Of a stretch of DNA of 64,000 nucleotides, positions 9,398 to 18,709 are shown in pieces; within the stretch, counting starts at the first letter, position 1, and each line of letters begins with the position of its first letter. This DNA comes from Stenotrophomonas sp. 610A2 (lineage in GTDB: Bacteria > Pseudomonadota > Gammaproteobacteria > Xanthomonadales > Xanthomonadaceae), in NCBI RefSeq assembly GCF_030549615.1, contig NZ_CP130832.1, positions 1,488,001 to 1,552,000 of the forward strand. Reading direction: 5' to 3'. The translations under genes were made by a program, and so were the position numbers. The notes beneath the pieces are model-generated. The model was given only the letters and a program-made list of their open reading frames with translations. It made no database searches and was not told the DNA's origin.

Positions 9398-9637
9398 GGC
9401 GTCCTCCTGCCGATGTTAGCCGAGCCGCGAGGCTGAGCGAAAACCACGCCGGGCAACACGACAGCAAGCCGACAGCACCCTGTCGTGCCAGCTCAATCAA
9501 GGGCTTGCAGCTCTTTCACCCGGCCGCTCGGGCGCTCGACGGTAGATGGATATGCGGCAGGTACAGCGCCCGGACCAGCGCCGTGCCGTGCCATCATCGG
9601 GAGCTGATCACGATCGCTGGAGAGTCTGCTTGAGCAA

Positions 9638-10564
9638 ATGGATGATGTCGGTGGTGGCAATGATGGCGCTGGCGCCTGCAATGGTGCTCCGGAGGCGGCG
9701 CCCAAGCCCTCGTCGCAAGTGGCAGCGGCACAACCCGCAAAGGCAATCGTGCAGCGCGGCGAAGGCAGCCCCTATGAAGTACTGGGCAGCGAAGTCTGGG
9801 ACGTGCCGGACCCGGTCAGTGGTCGCGACTACCAGGTATTCGTGGCCTTGCCGGCCGGTTACGCCGACCATCCGGACAAGCGCTACCCGGTGCTGTACGT
9901 CACCGATGCCGACTATGCCTTTCCGCTGGTCTGGCAGATGGCGCGGCGCTTGAATGTCGAAGGCCGCAAGATCGAGGACTTCATCCTGGTCGGCCTGTCG
10001 TATGCCAAGGGCGAGGGCGGCATGCAGAGCCGCCGGCGCGATTACACGCCCACCGTCAATGGCCCAACTGGATCGCCTGCCGATGCCGTGCACGGTGGCG
10101 CCAGCGACTACATCAGCTGCCTCGAAACGCAGGCGCTGCCATTCGTGGCCAAGCGTTACCGCAGTGACGAGAGCCGGCGCATGTTCCTTGGCCATTCCTA
10201 TGGCGCCTTGCTCGGCACGCAGGTACTGCTGGAACGCCCGCAGCTGTTCAGCGGCTACATCCTCGGCAGCCCGTCATACTGGTTCGACAAGCACGAAATG
10301 GAGCGCCGCCTGGCCGCAGCGGACAAGCCGGCCGAGCAACCGGTGCGCGCCTATATGTACGTGGGCGAGTACGAATCGGTGCAGCACGGTGGCGATGCCG
10401 ACATGGTGATCGATGCGCAGCGCATGATTGGTCTGCTGGGTGCCCGTGGTGGCCAGTCACTGGAGCTGAAGCTGGATGTGCTCAATGACGAGGACCATCT
10501 CAGCGTTGCACCGCGCGGCTTCATGCATGGCTTGAAGTACCTGCTGGCCGCGCCGAAGGGCTGA
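9638..10564 (+). CDS. Esterase-family alpha/beta hydrolase, 5' end probably frameshifted
   Basis: About 308 residues in this frame. YPVLYVTDADYAFPL, FILVGLSYAKGEGG and the nucleophile elbow FLGHSYGALLG (G-H-S-Y-G) place it in the Fes/IroE/esterase-D group of putative serine hydrolases, possibly siderophore or acyl esterases. The ATG at 9638 gives an implausible glycine-rich start. In another frame, a TTG at 9630 with GGAGAG 6 bases upstream encodes a classic signal peptide (SKWMMSVVAMMALAPAMVL). The intact gene was probably 9630-10564, with a one-base loss between about 9685 and 9710 that breaks the reading frame. The body is otherwise open to the stop. Confidence 0.75.
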   Translation: MDDVGGGNDGAGACNGAPEAAPKPSSQVAAAQPAKAIVQRGEGSPYEVLGSEVWDVPDPVSGRDYQVFVALPAGYADHPDKRYPVLYVTDADYAFPLVWQMARRLNVEGRKIEDFILVGLSYAKGEGGMQSRRRDYTPTVNGPTGSPADAVHGGASDYISCLETQALPFVAKRYRSDESRRMFLGHSYGALLGTQVLLERPQLFSGYILGSPSYWFDKHEMERRLAAADKPAEQPVRAYMYVGEYESVQHGGDADMVIDAQRMIGLLGARGGQSLELKLDVLNDEDHLSVAPRGFMHGLKYLLAAPKG

Positions 10565-10701
10565 ATCGCGCGGAGGGCGGGGCGGGGTCGGCCGCCTGGG
10601 CAGTAGCCGGCCCCGGTCAGGGCGAACCACGACCAACGGCAGGTGCGTTGCCATGCAGCGTGGCTAGACTTGCTTCAACTCCTTGCCGCCTGCGGTATGT
10701 C

Positions 10702-11514
10702 ATGGCCCCGCTGCCCGCCCCACATGCGACCGATGCAGCGCCCCAAGCTACCAGGCGCAGGATCTTCGCTGGCGAGCAGCTGGCCGTGCGGGTCAGCTGG
10801 TACGCGCCCGGGGAGCGTATGCACCGGCATGCGCACGATTGCCATCAGCTCTCCTTGTTGATGCTGGGTAGCTTGGGCGAACAGACCGCGCAGGGCGAAG
10901 AACGTCTGCTGGTGCCCGCGCTGGGCGTGAAGCAGGCGGGCGTGGCACATGCCAACGATTACGGTCCGGCTGGCGCGCTGATGCTGGGTGTCGATCTGCC
11001 GGCTGGGTTTGACCTGCAGGAACAGCTTGGCATCGGCGATGCGTGGCGTTGGCGTGTCGGGGATCTGCAGCCGGCACTGCTGCAGGGGCGCGGGCTGCTT
11101 GCTGCGCTGTTCTGCGGCGAACTTGCCAAGGCCGATATCGATATCCGGCTGTGGGAGCTGCTGGCCGGCATGGCGGCCACGGCTGAGCGACCGCGCGGTA
11201 TACCGCCACGTTGGTTGGCGCTGTGCTGCCAGCGTCTGCAGGATGAAACCGTGTCGTTGACCGCCCTGGCCAGCGAGCTTGGCCTGCATCCGGTGTATCT
11301 GGCCCGCGCCTTCGCGCGCTGGATGGGCTGCGCACCCTCGGTGTTCCGGCTGCGCGCGCAGCTGCAGCGTGCCTTGCCGCTATTGGCCAGCGGCAAGGCC
11401 TTGGCCGACGTGGCGCAGCAGGCCGGCTTTGCCGATCAATCCCACTTCAGTCGCAGCGCCCGTACCCACAGTGGCTTGACCCCGGCCCGGTTGCGGGCGT
11501 TGTTGCGGGCGTGA
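10702..11514 (+). CDS. AraC family transcriptional regulator
   Basis: 270 residues from the ATG at 10702; an in-frame ATG at 10648 is an alternative. An N-terminal cupin-like sensing domain contains APGERMHRHAHDCHQLSLL. The C-terminal double HTH includes VSLTALASELGLHPVYLARA and ALADVAQQAGFADQSHFSR. The effector is unknown. The serine hydrolase gene begins 74 bases downstream and could be a target or a co-transcribed partner. Confidence 0.88.
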   Translation: MAPLPAPHATDAAPQATRRRIFAGEQLAVRVSWYAPGERMHRHAHDCHQLSLLMLGSLGEQTAQGEERLLVPALGVKQAGVAHANDYGPAGALMLGVDLPAGFDLQEQLGIGDAWRWRVGDLQPALLQGRGLLAALFCGELAKADIDIRLWELLAGMAATAERPRGIPPRWLALCCQRLQDETVSLTALASELGLHPVYLARAFARWMGCAPSVFRLRAQLQRALPLLASGKALADVAQQAGFADQSHFSRSARTHSGLTPARLRALLRA

Positions 11515-11588
11515 GCAGGTTCAATACGTTCAATATCCGCGTCGCGGCGATAGCGCATCGTGGCAGCCGTCAGCCACGGAGCCGCCCA

Positions 11589-13112
11589 ATGCATCAACGC
11601 AACATCCTGTTCTTGCCAATGCTGCTGTCGATCTGGCTGGGTGGCGTGACGCCCGCTGCCGCAGCGTCTCCCGAGCAGGCCGCGCAGAAGCTGGCGACGT
11701 TCCTCGACGGCGTTCCAGAGCTGGGCCCGGGCTATGCGGTGGTGATCGTCGATCGCGAGCAGCAATTGCTGGGTTACACGCGAGGTCAGCGCAATGCCAG
11801 CACGCAGGCAGCGCTGAGCATGCAGACCCCGATGTACATCGCCTCGCAGACCAAGTCCTACATGGGGCTGCTGGCGCAGGTATTGGATCAGCAGGGCGTG
11901 TTGCGCCTGGACAGTACCTTGGCCGAGCACTGGCCGCAGCTACGTTTGCCCGAGGGCGTCGACCCTGCTGCGTGGACATTGGCAGACCTGCTCAATCACC
12001 GCGTGCCGCTGAGTGCAGATGCAATCACCACACTGGAGGCGTATATCGGCAGTCCCGATCCCGCCTTGTACCCGCAGCTGCTGCAGCAGTTCGCCAGCAA
12101 GCGTGCTGATGGCTTCGATTACGACAATCTCGGCTACAACATCTATGCCGCCATCCTGCAGCAGCGCACCGGTAGGTCGTGGCAGGACTGGCTGCAGCAG
12201 ACACTGTTCACGCCGCTGCAGTTGCACGAAACCGCCACGAACACTTCCAGCTTCGACCCAACGCAGCTTGCGTTCAATCACCAGTGGCTGGGTGCCGAGC
12301 AAGGCTGGCGCGTGGTGCCACCCAAGCCGGATGCGCTGATGCACTCGGCCGGCGGCATGATGACTTCGCCGCGCGACCTGGGACGCTGGCTGCGCCTGCA
12401 GCTTGGCGCAACGCTGCCGCCACAATTTGATACGCGCTTGCTGCAGGCTGCACATCGCGTTGGGGCGCAGGTCGATCCGAAGGCGCGCAATGCCTATGAG
12501 CTGCCGTGCAACGGCTATGCCTTTGGTTGGAACGTCTGTGATTTCGAAGGCCACACCCTCTACATCCACGGCGGCAGTTACACCGGTGCACGCAGCATGA
12601 TGGCGTTCTCGCCGGATCTGGGTGTTGGCATCGGTGTGTTCTCCAATTCGGATAACGCTACCGGCTGGTTGACGTCGCGCACGGTGGTGCAGTTCTTCCA
12701 GTACCTGGTTGACCATCCCGAGGCTGCCTCTTGGGCGCAGATCCGGCAGAAGGCGTATCCGCAGCGGGTGGCCGATCAGCTGGCCGGCATGCGCGCGCGG
12801 CAGGCGAAGCAGCATGACGATCCGCAGTGGCAGGGCTGGCGGTGGAAGCCGGATTCGGTTGCCGGCTATGCAGGTGCGTTCCGCGGAGAAGCGCTGCCGG
12901 TTACCGCGCAGCTGACGGATGGCGACGAGGGGCTGCAGCTTCGGATCGGTGCGCTCAAGCGCAGTTTGATGCCCGCTGCGATGGATCTGTTCGCTGCCCA
13001 GGATGGGCCCTTGGATGTGCCGGAGCCGCTGCAGTTCCAGCGTAGTGCACAAGGTGAACTGCTGGGGTTTGAGTTTGATGGGCAGCGCTATGTGCGGGCG
13101 GAGCCCAAGTAA
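11589..13112 (+). CDS. Secreted serine hydrolase, beta-lactamase/PBP4-like family
   Basis: 507 residues from the ATG at 11589. The signal peptide (HQRNILFLPMLLSIWLGG, cut near PAAAA) fits this start; the upstream in-frame ATG overlaps the AraC gene. Class C beta-lactamase-like fold: S-x-x-K as SQTK in MYIASQTKSYMG, Y-x-N as YDNLGYN, and a third-box HGGSYTG. The last 100 residues form a beta-rich extension. Likely an esterase or D-amino peptidase in the periplasm; a true beta-lactamase role is not indicated. Confidence 0.88.
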   Translation: MHQRNILFLPMLLSIWLGGVTPAAAASPEQAAQKLATFLDGVPELGPGYAVVIVDREQQLLGYTRGQRNASTQAALSMQTPMYIASQTKSYMGLLAQVLDQQGVLRLDSTLAEHWPQLRLPEGVDPAAWTLADLLNHRVPLSADAITTLEAYIGSPDPALYPQLLQQFASKRADGFDYDNLGYNIYAAILQQRTGRSWQDWLQQTLFTPLQLHETATNTSSFDPTQLAFNHQWLGAEQGWRVVPPKPDALMHSAGGMMTSPRDLGRWLRLQLGATLPPQFDTRLLQAAHRVGAQVDPKARNAYELPCNGYAFGWNVCDFEGHTLYIHGGSYTGARSMMAFSPDLGVGIGVFSNSDNATGWLTSRTVVQFFQYLVDHPEAASWAQIRQKAYPQRVADQLAGMRARQAKQHDDPQWQGWRWKPDSVAGYAGAFRGEALPVTAQLTDGDEGLQLRIGALKRSLMPAAMDLFAAQDGPLDVPEPLQFQRSAQGELLGFEFDGQRYVRAEPK

Positions 13113-13139
13113 TTACGTACAGCGGCTTTGACAGCTTTT

Positions 13140-13378
13140 TGTAGGAGCGGCGTCAGCCGCGAAGCTGGCAATGCTGCAGTTGCAGATATCTGTGCCATCT
13201 GGAGATCTATCTGCTTCGCGGCTGACGCCGCTCCCAAAAAAAAGAAGAAGCTGGTCACGCGACGGGCGCGCTCTTGTTTGTAGGAGCGGCGTCAGCCGCG
13301 AAGCTGGCATTGCTGCAGTTGCAGGTTTCTGTGCCAGCTGATGGTCTATCTGCTTCGCGGCTTACGCCGCTCCTACAA
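13140..13378. repeat. Two tandem copies of the paired REP element
   Basis: Copies at 13140-13236 and 13278-13378 share GTAGGAGCGGCGTCAGCCGC and GAAGCTGGCAWTGCTGCAGT in the same order. With the terminator at 13417 they fill the 13113-13468 gap; no gene is seen there. Confidence 0.85.
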
Positions 13379-13416
13379 GGAGAAAATGCAGGTCGCTTGG
13401 TGCTGCTGTCCAATGC

Positions 13417-13443
13417 AAAAGCCCGGCATCTCGCCGGGCTTTT
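13417..13443. terminator. Bidirectional terminator
   Basis: AAAAGCCCGGC-ATCTC-GCCGGGCTTTT. The flanking A and T runs would end leftward transcription of the roadblock gene and rightward transcription from the serine hydrolase. Confidence 0.8.
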
Positions 13444-13468
13444 GCTTGTTGCCAGTAACTGCTGCGAC

Positions 13469-13831
13469 TTACTTGAAATCCAGCGTCTTCTCGAAGGATT
13501 TCAGTTCATGCCGCGCCATCGCAAGGTTGGCGTGGGTGCGATCCAGTACGACGTAGAGGAACAGATCCTTGCTGCCATCGAGCGGACGGATCAGGTGGTA
13601 CTGCTTGGACAGGGTGAGCAGGATGTCCTCCACCACGTCGTTCAGGCCCAGCGAATTCGCCACGCGGCGCTTGGCGCGCACGACGTCGGCATTGCCTGCG
13701 GCGGCAACTTCCATGTTGATGGCGCCGCCACCCAGGGTGCCCAGCGTCATGCCGCTGTCGCTATCCACCAATGCAGCGCCGATGAAACCGGCAATTTCGC
13801 CCAGAGCATCAAGTTTTACGTTTGCAGCCAT
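13469..13831 (-). CDS. Roadblock/LC7 domain protein
   Basis: 120 residues, a single roadblock/LC7 domain. DALGEIAGFIGAALVDSDSG at residues 8-27 is the conserved first helix and strand; a second mixed region runs to FLYVVLDRTHANLAMARHEL. Such proteins usually partner small GTPases of the MglA/Ras-like type or control polarity and motility; no such GTPase is adjacent. The 13832-14276 gap upstream (445 bases) holds the divergent promoters and shows no other feature. Confidence 0.85.
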   Translation of the reverse strand: MAANVKLDALGEIAGFIGAALVDSDSGMTLGTLGGGAINMEVAAAGNADVVRAKRRVANSLGLNDVVEDILLTLSKQYHLIRPLDGSKDLFLYVVLDRTHANLAMARHELKSFEKTLDFK

Positions 13832-14276
13832 TTTTCATCCAATGAAGTGAGTAGTTCTACAAATACAGCGCTCGCGCAGGTCTGGCCCGGGTGAGCAGTC
13901 CGCCAGAATAGCGAATAGAGATAGGCGCATGCGCGCTGCCAGGTTTCTTCAGGCTGCAACGATGTGTTTGTCACCAGGCGAGAGGGAGTGCAAGCGAATG
14001 CAGCTGGTATCGGCATGGCACCGCGGCTACACCCTTCGGATAGCCCCGCAGCGGATCGGCGATAGCACCGGTAGAAGTGCCGGAACTGGCCTCCATGGTG
14101 ACTGGCGTCCTCGCTCTGGGCGGGGTGCGGGGCGCTGCAGCTTGTCGCAATGAAACCCTCACGGCCAATTTACGGGCCGGTCGCAGAATGGCGTCTGGCG
14201 AGCGAGTGTGAGCCGGAGGCAGCGGCTATCGTCGCCTTTCCGTCATCGACTATTCCAACCCGCGGGAGCGCACGAA

Positions 14277-14969
14277 ATGGGTAAGCCGGCAGTGGTTCTG
14301 GTGCATGGTTTCTGGGGCGGGGCGGCGCATTGGGCGCGGGTGATACTGGAGCTGCGGCGGCTGGGTTACCAGGATATCCGTGCAGTTGAAAACCCGCTTA
14401 CGTCCTTGGGCGATGATGCCGAGCGCACCCGCAAGATGGTGACGCAGGTTGGCGGCCCGGTGGTGCTGGTGGGGCATTCGTATGGCGGTGCGGTGATCAG
14501 CCAGGCCGGCAACCTCCCCAATGTGAAGGCACTGGTATTCATTGCCGCCTTTGCCCCTGATGCGGGCGAAAGTGCGGGGGGTATCACCCAGCAGCATCTG
14601 CCCGCCGCAGCGCCGAACCTGGCGCCGGACAGCGATGGCTACCTGTGGCTCAAGCCTGACAAGTTCCACGAAAGCTTCTGCCAGGATCTGCCCGAGGAAG
14701 AAGGCTTCGTCATGGGCGTCACCCAGAAGGCACCGCTGGCTGGCACCTTTGGTGACAACATCAGCGATCCGGCGTGGCGGCATAAACCCAGCTGGTACCA
14801 GATTTCCAGCCTGGACCGGATGATCGCGCCGGAGAACCAGCAGGCCATGTCGGCCCGCCTCAACGCGCGCAAGGTGATCACGCTGGAGGCCGGGCACGCC
14901 TCGCTGGCTTCGCATCCGGCAGACGTAGCTGCGTTGATCGATGAGGCGGCAACGGCGACGGCTGACTGA
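14277..14969 (+). CDS. Alpha/beta hydrolase
   Basis: 230 residues from the ATG at 14277, with GGGAG 8 bases upstream; an ATG at 14208 lacks a site. VVLVHGFWGGAAHW is the oxyanion-hole HG motif, VVLVGHSYGGAVIS the nucleophile elbow (Ser in GHSYG), and LEAGHASLASHP carries the catalytic His. It resembles the short EstC/salicylate-binding-protein-2-like hydrolases. Cytoplasmic, no signal peptide. Substrate unknown. Convergent with the AraC gene, 7 bases away. Confidence 0.88.
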   Translation: MGKPAVVLVHGFWGGAAHWARVILELRRLGYQDIRAVENPLTSLGDDAERTRKMVTQVGGPVVLVGHSYGGAVISQAGNLPNVKALVFIAAFAPDAGESAGGITQQHLPAAAPNLAPDSDGYLWLKPDKFHESFCQDLPEEEGFVMGVTQKAPLAGTFGDNISDPAWRHKPSWYQISSLDRMIAPENQQAMSARLNARKVITLEAGHASLASHPADVAALIDEAATATAD

Positions 14970-14976
14970 GGCCGCT

Positions 14977-15783
14977 TCAACGGAAGAACTGGCTGGGCGT
15001 CAAACCAAAGCGACGCTTGAACATGGTGGCGAAGGCGCTGGGGCTTTCATAGCCCAGCGCCAAGGCCACATCGATGACCTTCTCGCCGACGGCGAGCCGT
15101 TCCAAGGCACGCAGCAGGCGTGCCTGCTGGCGCCATTGACCGAAGGTCATGCCGAGTTCGCGGGCACACAGGCGCTGGATGGTTTTGACATCGACCTGCA
15201 GCCGGGTAGCCCAATCCTGCAGGGTCGATGCATCTTCCGGATGTTGCTGTAGCTGTCGGCCGATCTGCCGCAGGCGCGCGTCGCGCGGTTCTGGCAGGTG
15301 CAGCGGGAGTACCGGCAAGGTCTGCACTTCATCGAGGATCAGCCGCATCAACCGGCCATCACGCGAGTTCTCGGCATAGCGCGCCGGTATCTTGACCGCG
15401 GCGTGGATCAGCGATGCCAGCAGCGGGGTGATGGACACAGCCGACGGCGTCTCTGGTGCGTCAGGCATTGCCTCTGGGGTGATGTACAGGCTGCGCATCT
15501 GGACCAGCCCGATGCAGTGCACCTGATGGCCGATGCCGGCCGGCATCCAGATCGCGCGCGTGCTGGGCACCACCCAGCGGCCCATGCCGGCATTGACCAC
15601 CAGCACCCCGGTTTCCGCATAGACCAGCTGGTGCCGATCCGGATGGTGGTGCAGTGGAATCAAGGTAGCGGCGGGGTAGTCCCGGGCCTTGCAGTACACC
15701 ACGGTCTCCGGGCCGACCGGGAGTGGTTGGCGGCGACCTTTTCGGACAGATGGAATGTCCTTTTCGAAAGGATGCATGACCAT
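14977..15783 (-). CDS. AraC family transcriptional regulator divergent from fsr
   Basis: 268 residues from 15783; 15777 and 15846 are other possible starts, but 15846 would leave only three bases to the fsr start. The cupin sensing region includes ATLIPLHHHPDRHQLVY. The C-terminal HTH pair includes WATRLQVDVKTIQRLCAREL and VIDVALALGYESPSAFATMF. The divergent arrangement with the fosmidomycin-type exporter suggests it controls that gene, but no ligand is evident. Confidence 0.88.
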   Translation of the reverse strand: MVMHPFEKDIPSVRKGRRQPLPVGPETVVYCKARDYPAATLIPLHHHPDRHQLVYAETGVLVVNAGMGRWVVPSTRAIWMPAGIGHQVHCIGLVQMRSLYITPEAMPDAPETPSAVSITPLLASLIHAAVKIPARYAENSRDGRLMRLILDEVQTLPVLPLHLPEPRDARLRQIGRQLQQHPEDASTLQDWATRLQVDVKTIQRLCARELGMTFGQWRQQARLLRALERLAVGEKVIDVALALGYESPSAFATMFKRRFGLTPSQFFR

Positions 15784-15849
15784 ATCGCGCAGGATGGACG
15801 TGTCCTGCGACTCTACCATGCGCGTCCGCCCCCATCTCGCGGTCACGCC

Positions 15850-17061
15850 ATGTCATCTCCCGCTTCAACGGTTGCAGCCCCTGTCACACAACGTCGCCCG
15901 GTCGCGGTGGGCGTGCTTGCTGCCATCAGCAGTTCGCACCTGGTCAACGACATGATGCAGTCGCTGATCCTGGCGCTGTATCCGATCTTCAAGGGGCAGT
16001 TCCATCTGAGCTTCGCCCAGGTCGGTTTGATCACGCTGACCTATCAGCTCACTGCCTCGTTGTTCCAGCCGCTGATTGGTTTGCGCACCGACAAGCGTCC
16101 GGCGCCGTATTCGCTGCCGATGGGCATGGTGTCCACCTTGTGTGGCCTGTTGCTGTTGGCCTTCGCGCCCAACTTCGTGACGGTGTTGGTGGCGGCGATG
16201 CTGGTCGGCATTGGCTCGGCGATCTTCCACCCGGAATCCTCGCGCATCGCGCGGCTGGCTTCCGGTGGCCGTCATGGCCTGTCGCAATCGGTGTTCCAGT
16301 TGGGCGGCAACGCCGGTACGGCGGTGGGTCCATTGCTGGCTGCGGCGGTGATCGTGCCGAATGGCCAGCGCAGCGTTGCCTGGTTTGCCTGTGCCGCGTT
16401 GCTCGGTATCGGCTTGCTGACCTATGTGAGCCGCTGGTACCAGCAGCACCTGGTGGCCGTGGCCGCGCAGCCTAAAGCAGCAGCCAAACCGGCCAATCTG
16501 TTGCCACCGAAGACCGTAGCCTGGGTGATCGGCATCCTGCTGGTGCTGATCTTCAGCAAGTACTTCTATATCGCCGGCTTGAGCAGCTATTACACGTTCT
16601 ATCTGATCCAGAAGTTCCACGTCTCGGTGCAGAGCGCGCAGCTGCATCTGTTCGGTTTCCTGGCTGCGTCTGCGGCCGGCACCTTGCTCGGCGGCCCACT
16701 CGGTGACCGCATTGGTCGCAAGCCGGTGATCTGGGCGTCGATCCTCGGCGTGGCACCGTTCGCGCTGATGCTGCCGTATGCCGACCTGCAATGGACCATG
16801 ATCCTGACGATGGTCATCGGCTTCGTCTTGTCTTCTGCGTTCTCGGCGATCCTGGTGTATGCGCAGGAGTTGATGCCCAACCGTATCGGCACGGTCTCTG
16901 GCCTGTTCTTCGGCTTCGCCTTCGGCATGGGCGGCCTGGGGGCCGCGGTGCTGGGTGTGCTGGCCGATCACACCAGCATCCTCTGGGTCTACAAGGTGAT
17001 CTCGTTCCTGTCCTTGCTGGGCATCGTTGCTGCCTTCCTGCCCAATCCGCGGGCCCATTGA
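15850..17061 (+). CDS. fsr: Fosmidomycin resistance-type MFS exporter
   Basis: 403 residues from the ATG at 15850 and twelve membrane spans. Long stretches match E. coli Fsr by memory, including HLVNDMMQSLILALYPIFK, IFHPESSRIARLASGGRHGL and SSYYTFYLIQKFHVSVQ, and the C-terminal FFGFAFGMGGLGAAVLGVLA. Fsr exports fosmidomycin and possibly related metabolites by proton antiport. The start was set by the usual Fsr N-terminus. Regulated perhaps by the divergent AraC protein. Confidence 0.93.
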   Translation: MSSPASTVAAPVTQRRPVAVGVLAAISSSHLVNDMMQSLILALYPIFKGQFHLSFAQVGLITLTYQLTASLFQPLIGLRTDKRPAPYSLPMGMVSTLCGLLLLAFAPNFVTVLVAAMLVGIGSAIFHPESSRIARLASGGRHGLSQSVFQLGGNAGTAVGPLLAAAVIVPNGQRSVAWFACAALLGIGLLTYVSRWYQQHLVAVAAQPKAAAKPANLLPPKTVAWVIGILLVLIFSKYFYIAGLSSYYTFYLIQKFHVSVQSAQLHLFGFLAASAAGTLLGGPLGDRIGRKPVIWASILGVAPFALMLPYADLQWTMILTMVIGFVLSSAFSAILVYAQELMPNRIGTVSGLFFGFAFGMGGLGAAVLGVLADHTSILWVYKVISFLSLLGIVAAFLPNPRAH

Positions 17062-17127
17062 GGCCCAGCCGTAGCCCGGGTGCGCAGAGCGCGCTCGGGA
17101 CTGCGGCAATGCCGCAGGCGCTTCGCC

Positions 17128-18177
17128 TCAGTCGGGAAGGTTTCGTGCTGGCCGGGGCGCTGCCTCATACCAGTGCCGGGAACCGTTGACGATCGCCACT
17201 ACGGACAACATCACTGGAACCTCGATCAAGACGCCGACCACGGTGGCGAGTGCCGCACCGGAATGCACACCGAACAGGCTGACGGCAGTGGCCACCGCCA
17301 GCTCGAAGAAGTTACTGGCGCCAATCAGGGCTGAGGGCCCGGCGACGCAATGGGCTACACCCAGTCTGCGATTGAGAAGGTAAGCAAGGCCGGCGTTGAA
17401 GTAGACCTGCAGCAGGATTGGAACAGCGAGCAGGACGATGATCAACGGTTGTTCAATGATCTGCTTGCCTTGGAAGCCAAACAGCAGCACCAATGTGGCC
17501 AGTAATGCGGTAAGCGAGGCCGGCGCAAGTCGCTGCAGGACTTGCTCCAGGCGCGTTTGTCCTCCGCTGCGCAGCAACCAATGCCGTAACAGTGCGGCGA
17601 GCACCATCGGCAGCAGGATGTACAGCGCCACCGAAGATGCCAGTGTTGCCCAGGGCACGCTGATCGCCGAAATGCCCAGCAGCACGGCGACCAGCGGCGC
17701 GAAGGCCAGCACCATGATTGCGTCGTTCAGGGCGACCTGGCTCAAGGTGAAGTTGGCATCACCGCGGCACAGGTTGCTCCACACGAATACCATCGCGGTA
17801 CACGGTGCCGCGGCCAACAGGATCAGCCCGGCCATGTACGAATCAATCTGCTCGGCTGGCAGCCACCCGGCAAACAGATGGCGCAGGAACAGGCCGCCCA
17901 GCAGTGCCATCGAGAACGGTTTTACCGCCCAGTTGATGAACACGGTGACGCCGATGCCCCGCCAATGCTGTCCTACCTGGCGCATGGCACCGAAATCGAC
18001 CTTCAGCAGCATCGGAATGATCATCAACCACACCAGCAGTGCGATCGGCAGGTTGACCTTGGCTACCTCCATGTCGCCAAGGCGCGCGAAGGGAGTCGGG
18101 AACAAATGGCCAAGCGTGGTTCCGATGATGATGCACAGTGCCACCCACACGCTCAGGTAGCGCTCGAACCTGCCCAT
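17128..18177 (-). CDS. arsB: ACR3 family arsenite efflux permease
   Basis: 349 residues from the ATG at 18177, which gives the usual ACR3 start (GRFERYLSVWVALCI). A GTG at 18198 overlapping the arsC stop is an alternative. Ten spans of the bile/arsenite/riboflavin transporter fold. FVWSNLCRGDANFTLSQVALN holds the conserved Cys needed for As(III) transport. It expels the arsenite made by ArsC. Last gene of the leftward arsR-arsN2-arsC-acr3 operon. The symbol acr3 is equally valid. Confidence 0.93.
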   Translation of the reverse strand: MGRFERYLSVWVALCIIIGTTLGHLFPTPFARLGDMEVAKVNLPIALLVWLMIIPMLLKVDFGAMRQVGQHWRGIGVTVFINWAVKPFSMALLGGLFLRHLFAGWLPAEQIDSYMAGLILLAAAPCTAMVFVWSNLCRGDANFTLSQVALNDAIMVLAFAPLVAVLLGISAISVPWATLASSVALYILLPMVLAALLRHWLLRSGGQTRLEQVLQRLAPASLTALLATLVLLFGFQGKQIIEQPLIIVLLAVPILLQVYFNAGLAYLLNRRLGVAHCVAGPSALIGASNFFELAVATAVSLFGVHSGAALATVVGVLIEVPVMLSVVAIVNGSRHWYEAAPRPARNLPD

Positions 18178-18194
18178 GCAGGCCTTTTCCCCGG

Positions 18195-18707
18195 TCACGG
18201 TGAGTCCATGTCTTCGGCTGGTAGCACACCAATGGAATCGAGTGCGGATTGCAGTTGCTGGCGGTCATCCCAGGTGGAGGCGGGCAGGGCAAGCATCGCC
18301 CGCAGGCGGGTTCTGATGATGCGATGTGCCTGTACGAAGGCCATGCGCCGGGTCTCGTCGCTGCCAACAACCGCTGCCGGATCCGGCAGCCCCCAGTGTG
18401 TACGCAGGAAATCGCCAAATACCACCGGACAGGACTCGGCTGCTGCGGCGTCACAGACCGTGATCACCAGGTCCATGCGTGGAGCGTCGGCAGCGGTGAA
18501 CTCATCCCAGGACTTGCTGCGCAGGCCGCTACTGGCCATGCCTGCAGCCTGCAGTTGCTGGATCGCGAAGGGGTTCACGGTGCCGGTGGGCTGGCTGCCT
18601 GCGCTGAAGGCAGCGAAGCGGTCGCCGCCCCAGGCATGCAGTGTGGCTTCGGCAAGCACGCTGCGTGCACTGTTGCCGGTGCACAGGAAAAGGACGTTGC
18701 GTGTCAT
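18195..18707 (-). CDS. arsC: Arsenate reductase, low-molecular-weight phosphatase (thioredoxin-linked) type
   Basis: 170 residues from the ATG at 18707. The P-loop FLCTGNSARSVLAEA has the C-x5-R signature near residue 8. Later Cys residues occur in VITVCDAAAAESCPV, matching the Cys82/Cys89 relay of the pI258-type enzyme. It reduces As(V) to As(III) for export by the adjacent ACR3 protein. Tightly packed with arsN2 (2-base gap) and acr3. Confidence 0.93.
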   Translation of the reverse strand: MTRNVLFLCTGNSARSVLAEATLHAWGGDRFAAFSAGSQPTGTVNPFAIQQLQAAGMASSGLRSKSWDEFTAADAPRMDLVITVCDAAAAESCPVVFGDFLRTHWGLPDPAAVVGSDETRRMAFVQAHRIIRTRLRAMLALPASTWDDRQQLQSALDSIGVLPAEDMDSP

Positions 18708-18709
18708 GG

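Noticed and set aside
9685..9715. Programmed -1 frameshift in the esterase gene
   Set aside because: No X-XXY-YYZ slippery heptamer in the right frame and no downstream structure was evident; a simple indel is more likely.
11589..13112. Antibiotic-resistance beta-lactamase
   Set aside because: It has the S-x-x-K, Y-x-N and HGG pattern of serine hydrolases/esterases with a long C-terminal extension rather than the K-T-G box of class C enzymes.
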